Below the pieces are notes generated by a model. That model had not been told where the DNA came from, ran no database searches, and saw nothing but the letters and a program-made list of their open reading frames with translations. A stretch of DNA of 64,000 nucleotides from Elusimicrobia bacterium CG_4_9_14_3_um_filter_62_55. GTDB taxonomy: Bacteria; Elusimicrobiota; Elusimicrobia; UBA1565. A program made the position numbers and the translations under genes. The stretch covers positions 1-64,000 of the forward strand of contig PFUL01000182.1 in assembly GCA_002790095.1 (NCBI GenBank). Direction: 5' to 3'. Of this stretch, positions 19,178 to 28,462 are shown one piece after another (within the stretch, counting starts at the first letter, position 1; every line of letters begins with the position of its first letter).

Positions 19178-19561
19178 CTAGACGGGGGGTTCCCGTTTGG
19201 CGCCATTTGGTTTTCTAAATCGGTCTATGAACTCGTCATTGATTCCAAGCAGTTCCAGATTCGCCTTGCGATTGCCGGCCTTGCCGCGCAGGCTGTGGAT
19301 TAAACCGCGTTTTCCATTTTTGCGCAGTTTCGAGCACAAGCGCCCCACATGTCGTTCGCTAACGCCCAGCTGTTCAGCGCCCTGCGCCCAGGTCATCTTC
19401 CGATCTAAGATTTGCCGGATTACGTGGTGTTTGTCGACCTCTTTATGGCTCATCGTCAGGACCTCGTTCACGGCAAAACCCCCATCCGGTGGATGAGAAA
19501 TTCTACTCGGCCCCTGACATTTCTATTTTGGCACTACCCTGACATATCTAATTTGGTGGGA
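19178..19561 (-). mobile_element. 5' remnant of an IS (truncated HTH transposase N-terminus)
   Basis: 97-aa ORF 19178-19471 with HTH RKMTWAQGAEQLGVSERHVGRL; adjacent IS-end-like direct repeats CCTGACATTTCTATTTTGG / CCTGACATATCTAATTTGG (19513-19531, 19538-19556). Confidence 0.7.
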
Positions 19562-19582
19562 CAGTAGGCTGTCGCGCTCATC

Positions 19583-19696
19583 AACAAGCGGCGCAGACGC
19601 AGCGGAAGTCTATGGAGGTTTCCCCTGCCTTATTTCTTTATAGGCGATCGCCTATAAAGTACATACGAGCGGGAGAGGACTATGGTTCCCTGCGGG
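19583..19696. repeat. 114-bp direct repeat copy 2
   Basis: Second copy of 18930-19043; XRE coding body absent, start codon position reads CTG. Confidence 0.9.
19636..19659. promoter_or_regulatory. second copy of the 24-bp palindrome
   Basis: CTTTATAGGCGATCGCCTATAAAG. Confidence 0.75.
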
Positions 19697-19699
19697 CGG

Positions 19700-19960
19700 T
19701 TAATAATGATACCGCCCTTGGAGAAAGTCAATCCTGTCGCGCGCGACGAGGTAGACGATTCTATGTTCTTGGGTCAGCCGGCGCGACCAGGCGCCGGAGA
19801 GCAGGAATTTTAGAGGCTCGGGTTTTCCGATTCCCTTGTACGGGTCCCGCATCACCGCCTCCACGATTTCCAGCGCGCGGAGCGCCGTTTTGCGGTCGGT
19901 GCGAATCCAGTAGCGCAGGTCTGCGATAAATTCCGGTTGAAAGCAGGTTGAGCGCGCCAC
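19700..19960 (-). CDS. yoeB: YoeB-family toxin (Txe/YoeB)
   Basis: GIGKPEPLKFLLSGAWSRRLTQEHRIVYLV...GRYHY; catalytic Glu/Arg/His/Tyr pattern conserved. Confidence 0.93.
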   Translation of the reverse strand: MARSTCFQPEFIADLRYWIRTDRKTALRALEIVEAVMRDPYKGIGKPEPLKFLLSGAWSRRLTQEHRIVYLVARDRIDFLQGRYHY

Positions 19961-19972
19961 CAGACGGTTGCT

Positions 19973-20251
19973 TCAGGCTTCAAGCCCGAGTTCTCGGCGC
20001 AGCGCGGCCGTTGACTTCCCCTCCGGGCGGCGTTTCCGGGCGCGCGTGAGCGCCTGGATCAGCCTCACCGCGTTTTTGGGCGAGCGCAGCAAGTGCGCGG
20101 TTTCCTGCAGGCTCCGGAGTTCGGCCGCGCTGACCAGCGCCACGTCCTCGGCCTTTCGGCGATGGATGATCAGCGGCTCCCGAGAAGCCGCGACGTCGCT
20201 GCAGAGCGAGGCGAAATGCGCGCGCGCGTGGGAATAGGTGGTTTCGGGCAT
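19973..20251 (-). CDS. yefM: YefM/Phd-family antitoxin
   Basis: MPETTYSHARAHFASLCSDVAASREPLIIHRRKAEDVALVSAAELRSLQETAHLLRSPKN; AGGAGG upstream. Confidence 0.92.
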   Translation of the reverse strand: MPETTYSHARAHFASLCSDVAASREPLIIHRRKAEDVALVSAAELRSLQETAHLLRSPKNAVRLIQALTRARKRRPEGKSTAALRRELGLEA

Positions 20252-20268
20252 CGGCGACCCTCCTGAAT

Positions 20269-20287
20269 TGTACTGTAATGTTGTACA
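20269..20287. promoter_or_regulatory. putative YefM-YoeB operator
   Basis: Two TGTAC[T/A] half-sites, TGTACT (20269-20274) and TGTACA (20282-20287), upstream of yefM. Confidence 0.55.
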
Positions 20288-20350
20288 GCATGAACGGGGG
20301 TGCGTCAAGGGGTCACTCGACAGCCGGCGGAAGGTCGACGGCGAGGAGCA

Positions 20351-20381
20351 AGAAAGGGCCGCCTCCCGTCGGAGGCGGCCC
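20351..20381 (-). terminator. Rho-independent terminator-like hairpin
   Basis: 11-bp stem GGGCCGCCTCC/GGAGGCGGCCC followed on the minus strand by TTTCTT. Confidence 0.6.
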
Positions 20382-20433
20382 CGGGGGCGTTCGTTTGGGG
20401 TCGAACGCCGTCGGCCTTTGGGGGGACCGAAGA

Positions 20434-21591
20434 TCAGTAGCGAAGCCCTTTCTTGGCGGCCTGCCGTTTCAGCGTGTCCACGAGCTTCGCGTCGAAGGAT
20501 TCCTCTTCCGAGCCGGTCTTGGCGCTTTCCTTTTTAATGAAGGCCGAGCGGTTTCGGGAAAGCTCTCCGATTTTCTCGCGCAGCGCCTTTCGCTGCGTCT
20601 GGATTTCGGCGACCTTCGCCTTCCGCTGCGCAGGCGTCAGAGTCTGCAGAGACTGCGGGAGAGCCTTTAGATCGGCGGTGTTCAGATCCGCTCCCCCTTC
20701 CGCGAGCGCCGCGACGAAGTCGTCCTCGGCGGAAAATCCCCGCACGGCTTTAAAGGACGCGCGTTCCGCCGCAGCGGAGGCCGGCGCCGCGGCCGCGATC
20801 CGCGCGGCCCGGTCCTTTTTCTCGCGGGCCTCTTCGCGGCGTTCGCCGTAGATCAGCATCGTCGAGTCGAGTTCGCCGTTGAGCCGCGAGAGCTCTTCGT
20901 CGAAGGGCGTCGCGATCGAGACAGTTCCTCCGTTTTGCGCGATGGAGAGAAACGACCCGTCGCCGAGCCGCGCGATGCGCCGCCACTGCGCCGTCGTGCT
21001 GCCGTCCTGGCCGCATTGGATGGTATTGAGGATCACGCCCTTGGCGACCAGCCTTTGGGTCAGATTCTCAAGCGCCGGCGTGTCGCCGTAGTCGAAATGA
21101 GCGGGCGCGTCGCCAACCAGGTACGCGACGCGAAACGAGGAGGGATCATCGTCCCAGGAGACTTTCTGCGAGGCGTCCGCCAAAGCTTTAAGAACGTGCT
21201 CGGGGCCGTCTCCGCCGCCTCCCGCCCGCAAAGCGAGTAATTCCTCGTAGACTTGATCGAGGTCCGAATTCAAATCGACGACCTTGGTCACGTACGCGTC
21301 GCCCCGGTCTCGGTAGGCGATCAGCCCCATGCGGATCTCGGGCTTCGGATTGCCGGCGGCGATCTCGTTGGCGATCGACCAAATCTTTTCCTTCGCGCCC
21401 TGGATCAGGCCGCCCATGCTGCCGGTGGTATCGAGCAGAAAGAGGACCTCGACTTTCGGAGTCTTCGGGATTTGGGAAACGGGCTGCGGGGCGGGAACGG
21501 GGGCGGGCGGCTCGGGCTGCGCGATCTTGGTGGCCATCGCGGCGGGCGCGGAGGCCATCACGGCGGCGAGAATGAAGTCTAAAAGTCTCAT
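20434..21591 (-). CDS. VWA-domain secreted protein
   Basis: VEVLFLLDTTGSMGGLIQGAK MIDAS motif, signal peptide. Confidence 0.9.
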   Translation of the reverse strand: MRLLDFILAAVMASAPAAMATKIAQPEPPAPVPAPQPVSQIPKTPKVEVLFLLDTTGSMGGLIQGAKEKIWSIANEIAAGNPKPEIRMGLIAYRDRGDAYVTKVVDLNSDLDQVYEELLALRAGGGGDGPEHVLKALADASQKVSWDDDPSSFRVAYLVGDAPAHFDYGDTPALENLTQRLVAKGVILNTIQCGQDGSTTAQWRRIARLGDGSFLSIAQNGGTVSIATPFDEELSRLNGELDSTMLIYGERREEAREKKDRAARIAAAAPASAAAERASFKAVRGFSAEDDFVAALAEGGADLNTADLKALPQSLQTLTPAQRKAKVAEIQTQRKALREKIGELSRNRSAFIKKESAKTGSEEESFDAKLVDTLKRQAAKKGLRY

Positions 21592-21647
21592 GGTCTATCT
21601 CCTCAGGGGGCAAGGAGAAAGACACCGGGACTTTCGAAAGGTTCCCG

Positions 21648-23333
21648 CTAGGTTCCGGAGGCGGTTTTTCTCAGGCGCTTGAGAACCGCGGCATCGATGC
21701 GGTCGGCTGTTTTAATCGCTTTTTTAAGCGCTTTATCGGCCTGCGCCCGGGTTTTGGCCGCCCAGGCTTTCGAGCGAAGTCCGCCCAAATTGATCAGGAT
21801 GTTGTAGTACGCGCCCCAGGCGGCGGCGCGCGCCATGAGCGACGCCACGCCCGCGTCCGAGAGCGAGTTCGGGTTGCCCAAGGCGGCTGCGCGTTCGGCC
21901 GCATCCAGCGTGGGCAAGGTCCGCTCCAGCGTGCCCAGCGGAACGGCGGTGGCGTCCTTCGTCGCGTCTTCAACGGCCTTGGCCTTGGCCGCGTTCTGTT
22001 CCTTGGTATTTTTCGGCATCGAGAAGGCGGCCATCACGCGGTTGAACGCGAAGGTGTCGTCGTCGACCGCCGCGAGCTGTTCGGCCTTAAGCGCGTGGGC
22101 GTCGGCGCCGAGCGACTCCATCTCGGCGTTCTTGTGCCGGTGATCCTTTTTGCCGTAGGTGAGCGCCGAGACCATCGCCGCGAGTCCCGCGGCGAGCGCG
22201 CCCGAGAGCGCGGCGACGGATCCGCCTCCGGGAGCCGGGGCGTCGGAGGCGAGTTCGGCGACGAAGTCCCGCACGCTTTTGGAAATCAGCGGCCGCTCTT
22301 CGGCGATCACCGCCTCGATGACTTTTTGGGACGGGTCGAAGGGGGCGATGTCGCTGAGGCCCAGCGATTGGACGCCGACGCGAATGAGTTCTTCTTCGGA
22401 TAGGCCGCGCGACGCTTTCTGCTTCGCGAGAAAGTATTTCCCGGCCTCGATCAGCACGCGCTTGGGGACCATGCCGATCACTTCCGAACCGGTGACGCGT
22501 CCGCCGCGCTCGGCGGCCAGACGGCAGCAGGCGTCGAAGACTTCGTGTACCGGCGCCGCCTCCAGATCGAGGATGTTGACGGTCACCTGCGCGCGTCCGT
22601 ATTCGGGAATCAGCCAGCCCGTTCCCTGGACGGATTTGAACATCCCGGGAATCCTCTCCGGAGTTCCGTCGGGGTTTTTGAGAATTTCGCCGTTCGCGCC
22701 GCGCTTGAGCTTTCCCGTTTCCCGGATTTCGTTGGCGATGTCCTTTGCGAGACGGACGTTCGCGGTGTTCAGGTTGATGTTGTAGGCGATCAGAAAATTG
22801 CGCGCGCCCGTGGTGAGGGCGCCGAAGCGCGGAACGAACTTCGCGGGCCCGAAGTCCGGCGCCCATTGCGGTTTCTTGAGCTTCTCGGCGAGGGCTTCGT
22901 ATTCCCCCGCGCGGATGTCGGGGAGCCGTTCGCGTTCCGGTTTGCGCGCCGCCGCGGCGTAGAGATACACGGGAAGCTGCAGTTCCCGGCCGACGCGTTC
23001 GGCGAGCCGTTCGGCCAGCGCCGCGCATTCCTTCAGCGTGGTTCCCGCGACCGGAACGAACGGGCACACGTCGCAGGCGCCTTGGCGCGCGTGTTCGCCG
23101 GAGTGCTTGCTCATGTCGATGAGTTCGTGTCCCTTTTGGATCGCTCGAAACGCGGCTTCCAGCACGGCCTCGGGCGTTCCGGCGAAGGTGTAGACGGTGC
23201 GGTTCGTGGTCTTTCCGGGATCGACGTCCAAAAGTCCGACACCGTCGACGCTTCTAATCGCGGCGGCGATCGCCTCGATGATCTTGGGATCACGGCCTTC
23301 GCTGAAATTAGGGACGCACTCTACGAGCTTCAT
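21648..23333 (-). CDS. glutamate formimidoyltransferase / formimidotetrahydrofolate cyclodeaminase fusion
   Basis: MKLVECVPNFSEGRD...; C-terminal FVAELASDAPAPGGGSVAALSGALAAGLAAMV cyclodeaminase motif. Confidence 0.95.
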   Translation of the reverse strand: MKLVECVPNFSEGRDPKIIEAIAAAIRSVDGVGLLDVDPGKTTNRTVYTFAGTPEAVLEAAFRAIQKGHELIDMSKHSGEHARQGACDVCPFVPVAGTTLKECAALAERLAERVGRELQLPVYLYAAAARKPERERLPDIRAGEYEALAEKLKKPQWAPDFGPAKFVPRFGALTTGARNFLIAYNINLNTANVRLAKDIANEIRETGKLKRGANGEILKNPDGTPERIPGMFKSVQGTGWLIPEYGRAQVTVNILDLEAAPVHEVFDACCRLAAERGGRVTGSEVIGMVPKRVLIEAGKYFLAKQKASRGLSEEELIRVGVQSLGLSDIAPFDPSQKVIEAVIAEERPLISKSVRDFVAELASDAPAPGGGSVAALSGALAAGLAAMVSALTYGKKDHRHKNAEMESLGADAHALKAEQLAAVDDDTFAFNRVMAAFSMPKNTKEQNAAKAKAVEDATKDATAVPLGTLERTLPTLDAAERAAALGNPNSLSDAGVASLMARAAAWGAYYNILINLGGLRSKAWAAKTRAQADKALKKAIKTADRIDAAVLKRLRKTASGT

Positions 23334-23397
23334 GGGGGATTCCTCCGGACATACGGAGAGAATACAGATTTGCGGGGGTCTTTAAATCGCCGGGGGG

Positions 23398-25032
23398 CTA
23401 TGGGACTTGGACGAAACCGAACGGATAGTCCGAGCGTTCGACCACCGCGACATGATACGGGGTGGTCGGGCCTTTGCCGTTTTCCACCGGAGCGATGCGG
23501 TAGCGGATGAGGATCCGGCCGCCTTGTTTGGCGACCGAGACGATCTCAAGCCGCCGGGCCGAGTCGGAGCGCGCGCCGAAAACGGCGACGACCATCTCGC
23601 TTTCAAAGTCGACCGCCGGCAAGGTCTCCGAGCGGCCGACGCGCTTCCACAGGTCGATAAAATCGTTCGGGGAGGTGAGCACCGCTCCTCCGGCCGTTCC
23701 GAGACCGCCGGAATCGGCGCCCCAGGAACGCAGTACCGGCATCCGCTCGATGCCGAGCGTGTCTTCCAGTCCCTGCTCGGTTTTCATGTCCTTAAGCGCC
23801 AAGGGTTTCACAGAGGCGTAGGCGGCGTCGGCATCGGCCTGTTTTTGGGCTTTCGTGAGCGCGCGGCCTTCGGCTTCGGTGTATTCGCGCCGACCCTGAA
23901 CCCGGTCCAGCTTCTGTCCTTCTTCCAGGAAGGCTACGGCTTGATCGCGGGTCACCGACATCCGGCTTCCTGGGATTCCGACGATGTCCATCCGTCCCGA
24001 ATGGACCCTCTTCCGTTGGGCGACGGCCGCGGCGGCGACGTTCAACGGGCGAGAGGCTTCCGGCGCCCCGAGAAGCACGGGGGTCAGTCCCTCAAGAGGG
24101 ACGGTCGGATTATTGGCGGCCCGTGCGTCGCGGTTGGAATTTCTAAGGCGCGACGTCACGCGGGCCATCACCGCCCGCGCTTCTTCTTTTGAGAGGGGGC
24201 GGTTGGGGACTCCGGCCCATGGATCGTCGCTGTTTGGCGAAGGTTCCGGGATCACCTGCTGGATCCCCAGGCGGCGGCTTTCGGCGTCCAGATAGGTTCT
24301 CAATTCGTCGTTGGTGTACGTGGGTTGCCCGGGGGGTGCGCCGACGACCTGCGGAGTCAGCATCGCGGTTCTCTTTTTCTCCACGGGGGCGGCGTCGTTT
24401 TCTTCGGAACCGAATCCGCGGACCGCGGCCGCGCCCCCGGATAGACCCGCGCTGCGTTCGAGCAGCTGCGCGGTTTCCATCACGAGGCCGCCTTTCTTGG
24501 CTGAAGCGGACGGGTCCGCTTCGTCGGCGACGCCGCTCCATGCGGCGGAAACGGAGGCCTTGTTCCTCGCGACCAGCTGCCGCCGCGCTTCTTCGATCTG
24601 CGCCGGAGAAAGAGCTTCGAGAGCCCGTCTTCCCGCGTCTTCCGAGGCCGTCTCGGTTTCCGCGAGGTCCGGGAGGATTTTCGGCGCGAGACGGTAGCGG
24701 ACTTCGTTGAAAAAAATCGCGCCGACCATGACGCCCGTGGCCGCGAACGCGGCGAGGCGCGCGGGTTGAGGCAGCCAGCCCATCGGCGTGTAGGTTTCCC
24801 GCTCCGCCTCCAATCGCTTCATGCGCAGGCGGGTCTGAAAACCTTCGGGTAGGGGGTGCCGGGGAAGATCGGCGACCATTTTCGACACGCGCTTGAGCGT
24901 GTCCAGCTCCGCGCGGCACTCCCGGCAGTCTTCCAGATGCGCGGCGACGCGGCGCTTTGCGTCCTCACCGAGCGCGTCGTCGATATAGGCGGAGAGGTCG
25001 TCGAGTGTGTGGTTTTCGCTTTCGTTAGCCAT
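23398..25032 (-). CDS. anti-sigma factor with zf-HC2 N-terminus and PrcB-like C-terminus
   Basis: HLEDCRECRAEL (HxxxCxxC), TM segment, C-terminal FESEMVVAVFGARSDSARRLEIVSV...PYHVAVVERSDYPFGFVQV. Confidence 0.8.
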   Translation of the reverse strand: MANESENHTLDDLSAYIDDALGEDAKRRVAAHLEDCRECRAELDTLKRVSKMVADLPRHPLPEGFQTRLRMKRLEAERETYTPMGWLPQPARLAAFAATGVMVGAIFFNEVRYRLAPKILPDLAETETASEDAGRRALEALSPAQIEEARRQLVARNKASVSAAWSGVADEADPSASAKKGGLVMETAQLLERSAGLSGGAAAVRGFGSEENDAAPVEKKRTAMLTPQVVGAPPGQPTYTNDELRTYLDAESRRLGIQQVIPEPSPNSDDPWAGVPNRPLSKEEARAVMARVTSRLRNSNRDARAANNPTVPLEGLTPVLLGAPEASRPLNVAAAAVAQRKRVHSGRMDIVGIPGSRMSVTRDQAVAFLEEGQKLDRVQGRREYTEAEGRALTKAQKQADADAAYASVKPLALKDMKTEQGLEDTLGIERMPVLRSWGADSGGLGTAGGAVLTSPNDFIDLWKRVGRSETLPAVDFESEMVVAVFGARSDSARRLEIVSVAKQGGRILIRYRIAPVENGKGPTTPYHVAVVERSDYPFGFVQVP

Positions 25033-25645
25033 CTTCGTTTTGCGCGTACCGTTTCAATTTAAGCGCGAGGGCGTTTCTCGCGCGCGACAGTTTCGATTTC
25101 ACCGTGCCCTCCGGAAGACTGAGGGCCTCCCCGATGTCCTGATAGGAGAGCCCTTCGATGTCCCGAAGCACGACCACGGCGCGGTTTTCTTCGTCGAGTG
25201 TTTGCAGCGCCGACTGCACCTCGCGGGCGACTTCTTCCGTCTCCAGGCCCGCGTCGAGCGCGGGTTCGTCCGCCGGAAGCGAGCCTTCGGTATTCTTCTC
25301 CTCCCCGTCCTCCCCGCCTCCGAACAGGCCGTGCAGCGGGAGCGTTTTCCAAAAACTACGCCGCTTTTCCGAGCGGACGCGGTTCTTCCAGGTATTCACC
25401 GTGATCCGGTACACCCATGTCGTTTGCGCCGAGTCGCCCCTGAAGTTCGGGAGCGCCTTGAGCGCGCGGATCAGCGCGTCTTGAGCGAGGTCTTCGGCGT
25501 CGACCGCATTGCCGACCAGACGCAGCGCGAGATTGTAAACCAGCCGGGAATTCCGCTCCAGGAATTCGGCCTCGCTCGGCGGTTGTGACACCGGTTCAGG
25601 CCGGGGAGTTCCCTCGTCTTTTTGCTCTTTCGCGTCGGCCCCCAT
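25025..25645 (-). CDS. ECF RNA polymerase sigma factor
   Basis: DAEDLAQDALIRALKALPNFRG; VVVLRDIEGLSYQDIGEALSLPEGTVKSKLSRARNAL. Confidence 0.96.
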   Translation of the reverse strand: MGADAKEQKDEGTPRPEPVSQPPSEAEFLERNSRLVYNLALRLVGNAVDAEDLAQDALIRALKALPNFRGDSAQTTWVYRITVNTWKNRVRSEKRRSFWKTLPLHGLFGGGEDGEEKNTEGSLPADEPALDAGLETEEVAREVQSALQTLDEENRAVVVLRDIEGLSYQDIGEALSLPEGTVKSKLSRARNALALKLKRYAQNEDG

Positions 25646-25680
25646 ATCGGCTCTATTATGCCCCCGGCGGATTACGGAAT

Positions 25681-26286
25681 CTAGTCCTTGCAGTCGGGAG
25701 AGTCCCCATCGTAGACCATCGTATAATCGTCCTCTTTAAGGAGGGGCGAAACGACGATGCGGCCGCTTAGAAAGGAGTTTTCCGTCATTTTGAGCATTTC
25801 GCTCTTTTGTCCCAAAGCTAAAAGCTGGTTGTAGGATTCCATCAAAGAGCCCAAAGAACGGTTGCGCACGCGGATTCGCTCCGTCAGTTCGGCGCCCGGC
25901 TGGGCCGAGGCGGCGTAGAGGAGCAGGTCCTTGGTTAAGAGGGATTTTTGGTCCCGGATCGCGGCTTGGACGGAATGAAGCCGCTCAAACACGCGGGCGA
26001 CCTTTCCGCCGTGATCTCCGGTCAGCCGCAGGCGCCAGCAGCGGTACATCCGCGCCCGGGGACCCAGTTCGATGGCTCTCGACGGCACTTGGATCTGCGC
26101 GGCGGCTGCCGCGTCGAATTCCGGCATGCGGCGCTCGATCTCGGAAAGAACGGGGGCGAACTCGGGGTCGGTCGCCGACGCCGCGAGCGTGGAGGCGCGC
26201 CCCTGTCCGGAGGGATCGCCGGCCGCCCGCGCCGCCGCGACGAGCAGGAGGCAGGCGAACGCACTCGACAGCGCTCGCCGGCTCAT
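25681..26286 (-). CDS. hypothetical secreted protein
   Basis: 201 aa with signal peptide. Confidence 0.65.
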   Translation of the reverse strand: MSRRALSSAFACLLLVAAARAAGDPSGQGRASTLAASATDPEFAPVLSEIERRMPEFDAAAAAQIQVPSRAIELGPRARMYRCWRLRLTGDHGGKVARVFERLHSVQAAIRDQKSLLTKDLLLYAASAQPGAELTERIRVRNRSLGSLMESYNQLLALGQKSEMLKMTENSFLSGRIVVSPLLKEDDYTMVYDGDSPDCKD

Positions 26287-26744
26287 TTCGTCTTAAGAAC
26301 CCCTTTTTCCTCGAGCCTCTTCAGCAGGGCGTCGAAAGCCATCCCGATATCCTGAAGTTCGTCGGTATCGCGTAGATGGAAGCTGGTTTTGACCTTGTCG
26401 CCGCGCTCGATTTTCACCATCTCGGTGATCAGGCGGTGAATCGGGCCCGCGAGGCGCTGGGAATACAGTAAGGCGAAAAGGAAGGTAAGCGAAAGGTTGA
26501 TCGCCAACGAAACAAGGAGGGCCGGAAGAATGATTTCCGTTCGGGTGAAGATTTCCGGGTGAGTTCCCGTTTCCTGGACGATGTAGAAGAAATCCCCGGC
26601 GGTCTTGGAATCGGCCCACGACAGCACGGCGTAGGTGACCAACGCGGTGATCAACGTGGAGAGCAGAACCCAGCCGCCGAGTCTCAGAATCAGCCGCGTT
26701 TGGAAATGAGGTTCGATCAGGAGGCGGGAGCGGCGGTTTTTCAT
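26283..26744 (-). CDS. HAMP-domain-like membrane protein
   Basis: Two TM segments, LAGPIHRLITEMVKIERGDKVKTSFHLRDTDELQDIGMAFDALL. Confidence 0.8.
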   Translation of the reverse strand: MKNRRSRLLIEPHFQTRLILRLGGWVLLSTLITALVTYAVLSWADSKTAGDFFYIVQETGTHPEIFTRTEIILPALLVSLAINLSLTFLFALLYSQRLAGPIHRLITEMVKIERGDKVKTSFHLRDTDELQDIGMAFDALLKRLEEKGVLKTK

Positions 26745-27283
26745 CGCGACCTCTTTTTGGAGGATGCGCTTTTCGCGCGGGAAGGCTTTGCAAATCCCTT
26801 CCGGGCGCTAAGCTTCTTCTTGAGCATCTGGAGCACGGTCGCCGGGAGATAGTCGCCGGGTTTGGCGCCGAGGCGGGCGACCTCCTTGATCATCGAAGAG
26901 GAAAGGTAGGTGTAGTTTTCATCGGGCATCATGAACACCGTTTCCATCTCGGGGTACAACTGACGGTTCATCGAGGCCATTTGAAATTCGTAGTCCATGT
27001 CGGAAACTGCGCGAATGCCGCGGATCACGACGCGGGCGTTTTTCCGTTTTAAGTAATCCACGAGAAGCCCTTCAAAGGAGTCCACATCCGCGCCCGGGAT
27101 ATCCCGAATCGCGATCTCAATCATCCGCAGCCGTTCCGCGACCGAAAAAGTAGCTGTTTTCGAGGAGTTATTCGCGATCGCGACGATTACGTGATCGAAC
27201 ACCCGGCTGGCGCGCCGAATAATGTCGATATGGCCGTTGGTAATGGGGTCGAAACTGCCGGAATAGACGGCGATGCGCGGCAT
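26741..27283 (-). CDS. coaD: pantetheine-phosphate adenylyltransferase
   Basis: AVYSGSFDPITNGHIDIIRRA, RGIRAVSDMDYEFQMASMNRQL; basic C-terminal extension. Confidence 0.96.
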   Translation of the reverse strand: MPRIAVYSGSFDPITNGHIDIIRRASRVFDHVIVAIANNSSKTATFSVAERLRMIEIAIRDIPGADVDSFEGLLVDYLKRKNARVVIRGIRAVSDMDYEFQMASMNRQLYPEMETVFMMPDENYTYLSSSMIKEVARLGAKPGDYLPATVLQMLKKKLSARKGFAKPSRAKSASSKKRSR

Positions 27284-27343
27284 GGGCCCTCCTGAAAGGC
27301 GCTTGAATCTATCAATTTTTCCAGGCCTTTGCTATAACGGGGC

Positions 27344-28453
27344 ATGCTTCGCGACGTGTTCATTTTAGGCGGAGCCAGAACGCCGTTCGCCGCCTGGAAG
27401 CGCGGGAGAACGGGTTTTGGCGCGCGAGGCGGGGACTATGCCGCGCGGCACCCCTCTGAATTGGCGAGCGCCGTGTGCCGCGCGGCGCTGGAACGCTGCG
27501 GGGTGCGGGCGGCGGACGCGGACCGGCTGATTTTCGGGAACATGTACCCGATCGGACCCCACGCCTGCTACGGGGGCCGCTATGTGTCGCTGCGAGCGGG
27601 ACTTCCTCCGGAGGTCCCGTCCCTCGCGATGAACATGGCGTGCGGAACCGGGCTCGCCGCCTTGATTCAATCCGCCCGCGAGATCGCCTGCGGCGATGCG
27701 GAGCTTTCACTGTGCGTCGGGGCGGACTGTCCCAGTCTTGTCGATAAGGAAATCTTCGGACCTTCCTTTTACGACGAAGAATGCGGCAGCGAGATCGGGG
27801 CGACCGTGGAAGCTCTCGCCGCCGAGCGCGGCATCGACGCGGCCGCGATGGACGCGTGGGCGCTTGAGAGCCACCTTCGCGCGAAGCGGGCAAAGGCCGT
27901 CGCGCGCGAGGAAATCGTCGCATTCGGCGGCTTGGCGTTAGACGACTCCGTTTTGGAGAACCCCGCCGCGGTTTCGTTCGCGAACGCGAAGCGGCTTTAC
28001 GGGGGAGGGATCTCCGGACGCAATACGCACGCGATCGTGGACGGCGCCGCGGCGCTTGTGCTCGGCGCGCAGCGGCCAGACGGCGCGTTGGGGCGTTTTG
28101 TGGACGGGGCTTCGGTCGGAGTCGAACCCGCTCGCATGGGTCTGGCCTCGGTACCCGCGATTCGCGCGCTCCTCAAGAAGACCGGCAAAACGATCGCCGA
28201 TATCGATTTGTTCGAGATCAACGAGACCTTCGCGGCGCAGGTGCTGATGGATATCGGGGAACTTCAAATCCCGCCGGAAAAGGTTAACGTGAACGGCGGT
28301 GCGATCGCGTTCGGCCATCCGTTCGCCGCGACCGGGGGGAAGCTGGTGCTGGGGCTGCTGCTCGAGCTCCGCCGCCGAAAGCTTAGGACCGGAATCGCGG
28401 CGATCTGCGTCGGAGGCGGGATCGGCGTCGCCGTACTGGTGGAAAGGTTGTAG
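27344..28453 (+). CDS. thiolase (acetyl-CoA acetyltransferase family)
   Basis: MACGTGLAAL, NVNGGAIAFGHPFAATGGKLV, AICVGGGIG. Confidence 0.94.
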   Translation: MLRDVFILGGARTPFAAWKRGRTGFGARGGDYAARHPSELASAVCRAALERCGVRAADADRLIFGNMYPIGPHACYGGRYVSLRAGLPPEVPSLAMNMACGTGLAALIQSAREIACGDAELSLCVGADCPSLVDKEIFGPSFYDEECGSEIGATVEALAAERGIDAAAMDAWALESHLRAKRAKAVAREEIVAFGGLALDDSVLENPAAVSFANAKRLYGGGISGRNTHAIVDGAAALVLGAQRPDGALGRFVDGASVGVEPARMGLASVPAIRALLKKTGKTIADIDLFEINETFAAQVLMDIGELQIPPEKVNVNGGAIAFGHPFAATGGKLVLGLLLELRRRKLRTGIAAICVGGGIGVAVLVERL

Positions 28454-28462
28454 AATCTTCTC

